A stretch of DNA of 64,000 nt from the NCBI GenBank assembly GCA_028622995.1, contig JAJQJQ010000048.1:1116001-1180000 (forward strand). Direction: 5' to 3'. Below are positions 43,447 to 52,201 of the stretch, piece by piece. The notes under the pieces are model-generated. The model was not told where the DNA came from and did not search any database. It saw only the letters and a list, made by a program, of their open reading frames with translations. Every line of letters begins with the position of its first letter. The stretch's first letter is position 1. The DNA comes from Panagrolaimus kolymaensis. Taxonomy: Eukaryota; Nematoda; Chromadorea; Rhabditida; Panagrolaimidae. The translations under genes were made by a program, and so were the position numbers.

Positions 43447-43692
43447 ATGTCCAATTCAAGCCCTAATTCAAAACGAGTTTCATTAATGTTTTGACTCATG
43501 GCTTGTTGCTTGATGCAACAGTAAAAATATAATTTTTGGTTGAAGGTCATAAATGGTATGCGATTCAAAATCCCTTTGGGAATAATTTTGAAATAATTAA
43601 TAAAAAATGTTTAGAACAAAATATTCATATGTCCAATTCAAGCCCTAATTCAAAACGAATTTCATTAATGTTTTAACTCATGGCTTGTTGCT
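43447..43692. repeat. Right edge of the satellite array, last diverging monomers
   Basis: The terminal unit has several private changes (ATGTTTAGAAC, ACGAATTTCATT, TTTTAACTCATGG). It ends after CATGGCTTGTTGCT, where the expected TGATGCAACAG is replaced by CAACGAATCGG of the neighbouring gene. Greater divergence at the array edge is the usual pattern when exchange homogenises the interior. Confidence 0.9.
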
Positions 43693-45058
43693 CAACGAAT
43701 CGGCGCCTGTTGAAGATGAAGAAGAAGAGGTTGGGGATGAACCTGATCGAATGCCACCAAGGATTCTTATATTTGGCACAAGCGAAGGGATTAATCTTTT
43801 AAGAAATTCAAACGAATGGTTTGGTGATGGTAAGTTCGATGTATGCCCGACTGCTTTCAATCAATTGTTTACACTTCATGCTCGGTTTCTACGTACCAAG
43901 TAAGTTGCTTATTCTGTTTACAGTTTGTAAGGCTTTTTGAACCATTCCAAAACTTTTACAACTTTTTAACTTAATTTTTTTTAAGTTATTTTAGTTCAAT
44001 ACTTATTTCTAAACTTAAATCCTGGTTTTTTTTGGTTTCCTTTAATTAATAAACATGAAAATTTGTAAAATTAATGCCATAAAGAAAATTCACGCAGAAC
44101 CTAAAAAAATTTTTTTTTTCCGAATTTCACGAGTCATACCTTAAAAAATTTGAAAATATTTATTCTAAAATATTAAGCTAGCAAAAAAACTTTATAATTT
44201 TAGAAAAGGTTCAAAAAAATGGTGTAACATTTAATTTTTCAGAGTCACTATCCCTTGTTTATTTATTCTTTTGAAAAAAAAAGATACTGTTTCGTTCGAA
44301 AGAATGTTTGCTGCAGTTAAAACCCTTGTTGGACCAGGTGTCAGCCCTGATTCATATTTATGTGATTTTGAAAAGGCCCAAATGAATGGATTTCAAATTA
44401 ATTACCCGGCTTCTAATATTACTGGATGCCTTTTCCACCTCTCACAAAGCATTATGAGAAATTGCGACAAAAATGGCCTTAAGCAAGATTTAGCAAATGA
44501 TCCAGCTTTAAATCTTCAGGTAAAATATATCCGTGCAATGGCGTTTGTTCCACCTGATCAGATTCCTGATGTTTGGCATGGAATCGCCCGGATACTTGAT
44601 AGAAGACTCCGTGAAGTTTCTTCATACTTCGAAAGAACATACATTGGAACAGGTGCACGTCTGCCTTTATTTGATCCCCGTCGATGGTCAGTATATGTTA
44701 GGTTTGTCATTTTATATGTATACAATTTCAAGTGTTCCATTGAGTGTATGAGTATCTTTTTAGAACCCTTCGTAATGACCCTCGTTCCAATAACTCCGTC
44801 GAGGCTTACCATGGCGGACTTCGAAGATTCTTCGATCAAAGTAAACCATCTCCTCTCGTATGCGTCGACAAAATCAAGAAATACCAAGAAAAGATTTTAG
44901 CAGATCTTTGCCAGCTTCGTGTAAACCCTAACCCTCCCTCAAAACATCGCAGACAATGGCGAGAGAATGATATCAGAAAAAGAAGAATCGCCGAAAATTA
45001 CGAAAATTATGATGACAAAGCCCAATATATTCGTGATATCGCTGCAAGCTTTATTTAA
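43685..45058 (+). CDS. MULE-type transposase-domain protein, 5' end cut by the satellite
   Basis: Three exons join in frame: about 43685-43899, 44243-44701 and 44764-45058, giving about 322 codons. Introns are 343 and 62 bp, with AA|GTAAGT and AG|GTTTGT donors. The protein has the MULE transposase layout. The first catalytic Asp is in WFGDGKFDV, the second in LCDFEKAQ, a C-x2-H pair is in GCLFHLSQS, and the catalytic Glu is in NNSVEAYHGGL. A PRILIFGTSE strand precedes the core, as in animal FLYWCH/MULE proteins. The acidic lead-in (VEDEEEEVGDE) runs upstream straight into satellite sequence with no ATG in frame; the first internal Met is at 43751 (MPPRILIF). The usual N-terminal DNA-binding part is missing. 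No terminal inverted repeats were seen around it. It is either a transposon remnant or a domesticated transposase truncated by array growth. Confidence 0.85.
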
Positions 45059-46518
45059 AGGAAGTTTCTAAGCTCTATTGAGAAACTTCCTTTAATTTTT
45101 GATGACTATTTTACTGTTTTTAAAATATGCCTTTTTTCTTTTTTAATTTTTTAAATTGATAATATTTTAAAATAAAATTTTGCCTATTATTTTTGTTGTG
45201 AAAAGGCAACGTTCACTTTCATTAAAAATTGAAGAGCGTAAAATTTATAATAAAAAATATTGATAATCTCTTACATATGTACTCACAAGTAATTAATACA
45301 AAATGGAAAATGGAAAAATTAAAAATAGGTATATCATGGGCTATAGAAGGCCTAAAATTCTTTTTCTATGCTTTAAAAATAAACCACAGTCAAATTTGCC
45401 CTAAAATCCCTTTTTTGTTGTTGAAAAAATCGATTTTTATGCGCAATTTTTGTTTGAACTTCAGTGTTTTTGAAACCTTGCCAAAAAATTGAAAATAAAT
45501 TAATAATTGAAGACAAAAAATTGCGTGAAGCAACTGCATTGTGTATTGCACTCGATTTATAAGTTCGTTTCTTCCTATCATTTTTTAAAGTTTTTAAAAG
45601 ACAGATTTTGTAATTTTATCCTTTTTAAAAAAGTGAAAAGTAGTCGTGGTTACATCAGAAAATAAGATATTGATGTTGGGTATCAGATGAAAGCTAAAAA
45701 TGTGAGGATAGATAAAAAAAATAGGTCCGATCCACCGGAAGCAAATCCTGTGAGGTACATTGAGATTTGAAGTAAGAACCAAACCAAATGAAAAAATGAA
45801 GGAAAAAATTAGCATGAAATTTATTGTTCATTCATTTGAAAGAATGTTTTTTGAAGAATGAACTTTGACTTTTTATTAAAGTGAAAATGAAGTGGCGATA
45901 AGTGGTTGCTTTATTTGAGGTGCTGGAGATCCAAAAAATAAGAAGGATCCAAGAATGAATAAGGATATAAACGATCCAAAAATGCTATAGGATTTTAGAT
46001 AAAAGACGAGCACCGCTTAATTATTTACTAATTAAAAACGACAAATGCTGTTGTTGCTATGCCAAAAAAAGACGTTAGGGTTTTTAACATCTGAAGGGTG
46101 TTATGAATTTACTATTATTTTCTTTCGATGAAAGTTAGAGTTTTAAAAGTGTAATAATCCGCTTTTATTTTTTAAATCATTTAAATCAACAAACAAAAGG
46201 AGTAAATCGATAACCTAAAATGAACCTTATATATATCGAAGTAAAAATATGCGCTTTTTTAAATTTACTATTCTCAATTCTGTCAAATAGATATTTGTTT
46301 ACATTATTAAATTCAACAGAAAAAAGAGGGGAAAACACCATTTTACCGGCAAATAAAATAAATAAAGGGTTTTACAAAGAAGAAATCAAACAAATAATAA
46401 ATACAATATATGTTTAAAAAATATTAAAGAAAACGTATTATTTTTAAAACTATATGAAAAATATAAGAGTTTGAGTGAATATGCTTCGCATTTAATTTCA
46501 CTCAACGATATCCTTTAT
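45059..46518. other. Intergenic region, no gene recognised
   Basis: About 1.46 kb of AT-rich sequence. Short open frames occur on both strands, but none shows splice continuity, a recognisable domain or a convincing start. AATAAA-like sequences near 45,170 could serve the transposase transcript. I see nothing else here. Confidence 0.5.
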
Positions 46519-46620
46519 TTGCGCCAATGTCCATTTGCGCATATGGTTAGTTGCGTCAATGTCCATTTGCGCTTATTTCATGGTTGCGCCTATAGTTAGT
46601 TGCGCGAATGGCGCCGCGCC
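46519..46620. repeat. GC-rich short direct repeats (TTGCG units)
   Basis: Two 32-33-bp units, at 46519 and 46551, share CAATGTCCATTTGCGC. Two shorter units follow at 46584 and 46600 that begin TTGCGC and reuse TATAGTTAG and GAATGG. The block ends in GGCGCCGCGCC. Its GC content stands out sharply from its AT-rich surroundings. It lies about 85 bp upstream of the next gene's ATG, so a promoter role is possible but unproven. Confidence 0.7.
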
Positions 46621-46704
46621 TTCATATTGGCAGTGGTGGTTTTTTATTATAATATAAAAGATTTTGAGATTTGTGTTTTTTTTTTATGTTATTGCTGCTC
46701 AATT

Positions 46705-47415
46705 ATGGATGCAGCAACAACACCCGATCTTGATGAGTAAAGATTTTTTTAAATTTAATTTAGCATACAGAAAATAAATTTTTTAGAATTCTCAATCATT
46801 GTCGCATTCATCAATTTTTGAATAAAGCCACAGAAAAATTGCATCAAATTTTTCGAAATCGATGGAAAATTTATCAAGAACATAGATACCCAAAAAATCC
46901 AAAAAATGGAAATGGAAGAAAAATTCAATGGAATAACAAGAACAACCAAGAATGTGGCAAAATTTTATTGCAACTTTGTTCATCATTTGTTGGCCCAGAA
47001 TTTGAAGAAACTTTAAAGGCTGGAAAAATTGATTTATGGGATATAACTTTAACTAAAATTGCCATTCAAGGTGTTTCTAAAGCTCTTCGAAATTATGGAG
47101 TTTTCACGGATAAAAAAGAGGATCAATTTATTAATGATTTAAATAAAATTCGAAATGCTGTGGCACATGGAAGTAAGTCGTCGATAGAATGAATATATAA
47201 AATCGTAACCGTGTGATGGTCTTTTTTTAGAATGTAAATTATCTGATGATGAATATTCGATTTATTGTGATCAAATTAAAGATGCTTTAATCAAAGCTGA
47301 AGAGAATCCAGCTGAAATAATCAAAAACAGTCGTTTTTGCATACATATGGCTTTGCATTTGATCAATAACAATCTGCCCACATTTTATTTCTTTTTCATT
47401 AAAAGATACATATGA
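46705..47415 (+). CDS. HEPN-like protein, truncated paralogue of the SH3 gene at 53.7-55.3 kb
   Basis: Exons 46705-46736, 46787-47172 and 47231-47415 join in frame into about 200 residues. Intron positions and phases match those of the gene at 53743-55335, and the proteins align over roughly 150 residues. Shared blocks include LNHxRIxQFL, KLHQIFRxRW, CGKI and KIRNxVxHGK. The R-N-x3-H motif (RNAVAH here) preceded by KKEDQFxxxLNKI resembles the RNase/ligand-binding motif of HEPN domains; this assignment is by motif only. Homology to the paralogue stops near 47319. The last 31 codons are antisense to an Hsp70 fragment, so the linker and SH3 domain are absent. The gene may be expressed as a HEPN-only protein or be a decaying copy. 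Confidence 0.75.
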
Positions 47416-47571
47416 AGGCAATAATCGTTCACCTGTATTATCAAGTGCCACAGTTTCAATTCCATTTCGACGATTTACCGCTGCACAGCATCTCGAAGTT
47501 CCCAAATCTATTCCAATTGCATTTATATTTTTATTGTTAATAACAATTTTTTGAGGAATTTTATATAATGA
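47320..47571 (-). pseudogene. Hsp70 N-terminal fragment
   Basis: The minus-strand frame contains AIGIDLGTSRCCAAVNRRNG, the first phosphate-binding loop of the Hsp70 ATPase domain, followed by ERLLPSYVSF and a KTTVFD end matching NTVFD of Hsp70. Only about the first 70 residues of the family are present. There is no in-frame ATG between the upstream stop (near 47572) and GIDLGT. Homology ends abruptly at about 47320, where sequence related to the gene on the other strand begins. A TTTAG at 47572-47576 (minus strand) could be a splice acceptor, so an upstream exon is not excluded. Otherwise it is a broken 5' piece of an Hsp70 gene. Confidence 0.7.
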
Positions 47572-47600
47572 CTAAATTTCAACATTACTATATTAATATT

Positions 47601-48708
47601 TCAGAAATAAAATTTTACTTGAGAATTTTCCAAATAATATTTTTTCAAACGATGCTTTTTTGGGTTTCCTACTGTTATATAGTTAGTCGAAAAAATTTGA
47701 TTTTCATCAATTTTAAGAGTTAATAAAATTTCTCCGGTTACAAACATTTCTTGAGTAACTTTTATTTCTTCAAAAAACATATTGTGTAATTTAGTAACGT
47801 CTGAACAGCAAGCAACAATCTGGAATTAATTTACGGTTAATGCTGATTGATTCCACAATAACATACCTTGAGAAATTTCTCATAGTTATTTATGGGCATT
47901 TTTATTGAACTTTCTAGTGGTAATAATTCAAACGCACAAAAATTCTTAATTTCTTTTTCATTTATTTTAACACAAATATTTGTTTGAAGTGGGATATCTG
48001 TGTCATATTCCAAAATTTCTAAATCGTTTGCCATTATTCTGGCTTTTAATAAAGCAACTTCAGATACAGTTATATTTTTTTCATTATAAACGAGCAATTT
48101 ACAATTTGGAAAAACTTTTTTAATAACATTTGAGTTTAGATTAGGATAAGAGGGTTTATAACAAATTATAACATTTGGTTTTTTATCAATAATTAAATCT
48201 GTTTTTAATAAATTTTCTTCAGTCATAATTGAATCTATTTTAAAACATTTTAATAGCTTAGCTTTCTTGCTTGTTTTTACCCATACAGCGCAATATGCGT
48301 GTTCAGTCAATATCCAAATAAATTCACCAATTTTTGGCTTACATTTTGTATAAAAAGCAAACTGCAAATAGTAAAAAACATTTGCTTCGTTTATTTGTAT
48401 TTTCAAAAATCCATATTTTTTTCCACTTTCGACAAACTTTTTTCGAATATTGTTTGCGCAATCCCAATCCAAATAAATACAAGTGCATCCAATTTCGCCA
48501 TCATTTATTATGGCTGTTATTTTTTCAAACATATCATCAACTTTCTCAATGTCATTTGATCCAACTAAAATTTTTGTATTACATATATAAATTTATTTAC
48601 ACAGAAAAAGTTACCCTCATTTAGTTTATATATCTCGTCTTTTTTATTAATATCATTATAAATTGCAAATTCACCATTATTAGGGTCAATTCCAACATGA
48701 AAAACCAT
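47601..48708 (-). CDS. Shortened, divergent Hsp70-like protein
   Basis: Exons (minus) 48615-48708, 47867-48564 and 47601-47819 join to 336 codons plus stop. Introns are 50 and 47 bp. The start reads MVFHVGIDPNNGEFAIYN, in the place of the Hsp70 GIDLGTT loop but without the LGTT residues. Residues around 165-205 (KPNVIICYKPSYP, then VSEVALLKARIMAND) lie where Hsp70 has its VVLVGGSTR and DEAVAYGAA motifs. The C-terminal part (LLTLKIDENQIFSTNYITVG) resembles the beta-sandwich substrate-binding domain, but there is no helical lid or EEVD tail. At about half the usual 640 residues, and without catalytic loop residues, it is probably an inactive chaperone relative. The family link is by weak similarity, and its position next to an Hsp70 fragment supports it. 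Confidence 0.65.
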
Positions 48709-48908
48709 TTTTATTCGAGTATTAAAAACAAAAATATAAAATGCAATATACCAATCAATAAATTAAAAAAAGGTTGATTCTTATCTTTTTTCAACCAAAA
48801 AAAAAGCGAAGGAAATTTAACAATGCTTATTTCATTTAAAGGGAGTGTCCAAATTCTAAAGATCATGAAAATGTTCCTTGGGCTCATTATCGAAAAGCAT
48901 TATATTAT

Positions 48909-49322
48909 ATGAGAAAACAAAATTACCCAACGTTTATGGAATGTTATAAATCTGGAATTGAAAGTGAAAAGAAACAATTACCTTGTTTTTTACCATATGA
49001 TTTTGGGCCAAAAAGAGTATTAGAAAAAATTTATGAATTTAAGAAAACGGAATTATTAAGAAGTTTGTTATATGGTAGCAATCAGCCTGTTTCAAGCTCA
49101 GAATCATCGACCTCTTCAAATTCAATTACATCATCAGAATTGGATTCAATTCCAAGTTCACCACAAATTTTGGAACCAACTTTATTGCCATTCGATTATG
49201 AGCGAAACAATAATGTTATCGAAGATTTACCGATAGTACAAGAAGGAAGAAATATTTACATTTATGCTCTTTATGGTTTAATTATAGTTTTATTTTTATC
49301 TTTTATTTTGTGTTTCGTTTAA
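48909..49322 (+). CDS. Small protein with a C-terminal membrane anchor, unrecognised family
   Basis: The frame from Met 48909 gives 137 residues. The frame stays open upstream to about 48842 (ECPNSKDHENVPWAHYRKAL), just after a possible splice acceptor (TTTAAAG), so a further 5' exon may exist. The protein has a basic and aromatic N-terminal half (FLPYDFGPKRVLEKIYEF), a Ser-rich linker of about 25 residues, and a final hydrophobic helix (YALYGLIIVLFLSFILCFV) ending one residue from the stop or nearly so. This is the layout of a tail-anchored membrane protein with its N terminus in the cytosol. No family was recognised. Confidence 0.6.
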   Translation: MRKQNYPTFMECYKSGIESEKKQLPCFLPYDFGPKRVLEKIYEFKKTELLRSLLYGSNQPVSSSESSTSSNSITSSELDSIPSSPQILEPTLLPFDYERNNNVIEDLPIVQEGRNIYIYALYGLIIVLFLSFILCFV

Positions 49323-49799
49323 ATAAATTTCCAACATTAAAAAAAATTATAAAGAAAACCTTTGATCATTGCAAATAAATAATCGAGGGAAATAACCAAG
49401 AAAATATTAAGAGACAACTTTTTAATTTATTGTTTTTACTTTAAAAAAATTTCAGGTTTGTGAATAATGCCTTAATCTATTTTTTGTTATTATTTTTTGG
49501 GTAAGCATTGAAATTTTTATTTGAGCAGTCAGCTATTGTTAGGAAGAAAAATAAATAAAGTATTTTTCTAGAGCGATAGTTTGTTTATCGTTGTCCTTTA
49601 GAAAAATATTTTCAAGGTATTAAAGGATGCCTTTAATCCATTTTTCGTTATTTTTATTATTTTACTATTTTTTCTGTAGACAATCATTTAATTTTTGTTT
49701 AGTAGTTAGTAATTCAACCCAAATAGTTTTTGTGAGCTTGTGGTTATATTTTTTAATTGTAAAAAGTTAAACCTATTTTTTTACTTGATATCTCAAAAA
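49323..49799. repeat. Intergenic region holding an imperfect 160-bp duplication
   Basis: AATGCCTTAATC near 49466 and GATGCCTTTAATCC near 49626 begin two similar segments. Both continue with an ATTTTTxGTTATT run and a CATT(g/t)AATTTTTxTTT stretch, followed by an AGTxAG. The match is degraded and was judged by eye. The region lies just upstream of the BTB gene, so it may include its promoter. Confidence 0.4.
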
Positions 49800-50812
49800 A
49801 TGGCTACATTGTCTGTTGTATCCTGTAAATATGATGGAGTAAGTTTATCCAATGAATATGCTAAAAAATCTTCAAAACTTTGATTTTTAGGAACATGTTA
49901 TTACCAAATTGAAAGTTGAAGTTTTGGATATAAAAAACACTGTAAAGGAAAAAGGTCTTATTCGTAGTAATCAGCTATCCATTTTTTCACCTCACGCTAA
50001 TACATCTTTCAATTACCAAGTGGATTTTTATCGCGATCGAAGTGATCGCCCTATTAGAGGCACTTACAATGACGATAAGTTTATATGTAAGCATATTTAT
50101 TTTTACAAAAAAAAAATATCGATGTTTTAGGTTGTGTTCCTGAAAGTACTCCAAAAGATTACACCTATAAGTTTGATGTCAAAGAAAAAGTTTTAAAAAT
50201 GGATGCAGTAACTAGAAATGTTTTAGCAGATGATTTGCGTCAATATTCGCAGTTTACAATTGACTGCAAACCCAAGACTTTTACAGTAATTACAAAATTA
50301 TCACTTATCCATATGTAAATTAGCGATAAGTTGAACTAAATTTTTATAGGTAAATAAAGCTATTTTGCAAGCTCGTTCTCCAGTATTTTGCGCGATGATT
50401 TCAAACAATTTCAAAGAAGGCCAAGAAAATCGAGTCGAAATAAATGATTTTGAACCAGAAATTGTGGAAAAAATGATTGAATTTTGTGAAACTGATGAAA
50501 TTAAAGAAACTTCCGGCCACGAACTTGAACTTTACAAAATTGCTAGAAAATATCAAATTGAAAGTTTTATGGTAAAAAATAATTTTTTAATTTTAAAACC
50601 ATTTATGTTTTTAGGTTTATACTCGCGAAACGCTCATATTTACTACAACTTTTGATAATTCATGTGAATATTTAAAACTTTCCAAAATGTATTCGGATGA
50701 CAAATTAACCGATTTCTTGCTTTTATGTATTCGTCCAAATATTCAACACATTCGGAAAACTCCAGGATTTTTTGAATTAACTGATGAAGAAATTGTTGGA
50801 ATTTTCCGTTAA
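49800..50812 (+). CDS. BTB/POZ domain protein
   Basis: Five exons, 49800-49838, 49891-50086, 50131-50285, 50350-50571 and 50615-50812, join without frame breaks into 269 residues. Introns are 43-64 bp with GT..TAG ends. The BTB domain spans roughly residues 112-240. It has FTIDCKPKTFTVNKAILQAR, SPVFCAMISNNFKEGQEN, VEINDFEPEIVEKMIEFCET and a following YKIARKYQIESF helix pair, all typical of the fold. The first ~100 residues (LSIFSPHANTSFNYQVDFYR, then YTYKFDV) resemble a degenerate MATH-type beta domain but lack clear signature residues. MATH-BTB proteins commonly act as substrate adaptors of Cullin-3 ubiquitin ligases, and this family is expanded in nematodes. That function is inferred from family only. 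The start gives a short first exon (MATLSVVSCKYDG) that fits the frame. Confidence 0.85.
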
Positions 50813-51076
50813 AATTTTTAGTTGATTTTTTTTCTTTATTTTTATTTTTTTTTTCTTTATTTTTATTGATTTTATTGCTTTTATTACACTCAATTTTTTT
50901 GTATTCTTAGTATATAAAAACAGGTAAAACAAAACCAATTTTAATTCGTATCAATTTCTTCAAATTTTGTTCTTCGCTTTCAAACATTTTCGGATAAATA
51001 TGAATATTACACATTTCAAAAATTTCTCGCAAACAAGTGAATGCCACCCATGAGGAGTAAATTATGAAGGAATAAT

Positions 51077-51966
51077 TTACAGCTTCCCTTCTCTTTGTGA
51101 ATTAAAAAGAACAGTAGTAGCTTCAACTACTTTGCTTTTGAGAAGGTCATCATTTTCCAGGATCATTAACAATTCTGAGTTATCCATTTGAAGGATCGTG
51201 CCAGTAATCTTTCCAACATCCTCATTTGGAGCAATGCGAGAAATGCGAGGATAAAGTTTTTCACCAATCATTTGCTTTTGTTGAGCATCAGACGCTTGAG
51301 CTAACAAATAAGTACTGATGGATTCTATTCCACCAGTAGTTTGGCGAATAGATTCAGGTGGTTGATGACGCATTTGTTGTTGAACAACGGGATTGTATTG
51401 TTGATAGTATTGTGGTTGACCAGCATTTGGCTAAAACGTCAATAAATGTTTTGTAAGTGGAAATATACTAATAGGAACTTACAGCAAGATTAGGGCGAAC
51501 ACTAGGTTGAGTTTGCATTGGCATACGAGTTGAATGCGGTTGACCTTGGGATAGAGGACGCATGCCATTACGAGGACGATGAATTTGATTGAATTGACCA
51601 CCAGGCATAACATAATTCTGCATAGTAACATATTGATTACCAGCAACATTATTCGAATGAGGTGAATGATTTCGGATTTGTCCTTGCATACCAGCCATGG
51701 ATGGACGAGGAGGCATTCCAGAGGAAATGAAGTAACCGCCTTGAGATGGAGCATACATAGTTCCAGCCAAGTTGTTGGGCTTCTGAAGACGCATATTAGC
51801 CACACGTTGCATATATTGTGAAGCAAGTTGAGTCTTGCGCTCGATTTTCCGTTGAGCGAAGGCAACATAGAGTAGCTGATTACCAATTATTTTTTTGTTC
51901 ATATTAATAACAGCTTTCGTAGCATTATCAGGATTTTCAAAGCACACAAACCCATATCCTTTTGAC
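51077..51966 (-). CDS. Poly(A)-binding protein, C-terminal half only
   Basis: Two exons (minus), 51483-51966 and 51077-51430, separated by a 52-bp intron. The first begins at RNP1 of the fourth RRM (SKGYGFVCFENPD) and continues with LLYVAFAQRKIERKTQL, both diagnostic of cytoplasmic poly(A)-binding protein. A Pro/Gln/Met-rich linker follows, then the MLLE (PABC) domain: AQQKQMIGEKLYPRI, GKITGTILQMDNSELL, LLKSKVVEATTVL. The usual KITGMLLE signature is KITGTILQ here. RRM1-3 and half of RRM4 are absent. A splice acceptor (CTAG) sits at 51967-51970, but no upstream exon is found before the MYND gene at 52202. It is therefore a partial gene copy, or its upstream exons lie beyond 53 kb. Confidence 0.85.
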
Positions 51967-52201
51967 CTAGCATTTTTATCATCATTTTGAAGTCAATTTA
52001 AGGTTTATTAATAGCTTAACAAATTTAGGATTGCAAACGGATAACTAAAAAAAAGTTTTAAAAAGAAACATAGACTGAAAAAAAAACATAGACCCAAATC
52101 ATATCAAAATTAAAGCACATGAAAAAAATTTAAAGTATAGAAAAAAGAGAGTTAATTTTAAAAGATGGGGTTGGAGAGATAAACAGTAAAAATTATAAAG
52201 T

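Larger units (their letters stand above)
1..43692. repeat. 43.7-kb satellite DNA array of 181/182-bp monomers
   Basis: The same AT-rich unit repeats head to tail without interruption from the first base to about 43,692, where homology stops inside a monomer, giving roughly 240 copies. Every unit carries CATATG (NdeI), the segment CTAATTCAAAACGAGTTTC, a GTAAAAATATAATTTTTGG block and a TCCCTTTGGGA dyad. Neighbouring copies differ at only a few bases, so the array is strongly homogenised. The left end lies outside the window. The array is typical of nematode satellite DNA; a centromeric or heterochromatic role would be inference only. Confidence 0.99.

Noticed and set aside
1..43692. CRISPR array
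   Set aside because: The whole 181/182-bp unit repeats; there are no short repeats separated by unique spacers, and the flanking genes are eukaryotic.
1..43692. CENP-B box in the satellite monomer
   Set aside because: I looked for the TTCG....A..CGGG core on both strands and did not find it in the common monomers.
43678..43860. Minus-strand frame rich in Ser opposite the transposase exon
   Set aside because: It is the antisense of the acidic GAA/GAG codons in the transposase gene.
44558..44887. Minus-strand 109-codon frame
   Set aside because: Shadow of transposase exons 2 and 3, whose plus-strand product has the conserved catalytic motifs.
45229..45815. Three open frames in the region after the transposase
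   Set aside because: They are K/I/F-rich low-complexity translations of AT-rich DNA, overlap each other on opposite strands, and lack splice support.
48299..48624. Two plus-strand frames within the Hsp70-like gene
   Set aside because: They are antisense to exon 2, which joins in frame with exons on either side.
51479..51886. Minus-strand 135-codon frame rich in Leu, Ile and Cys
   Set aside because: Off-frame shadow of the poly(A)-binding-protein exon.
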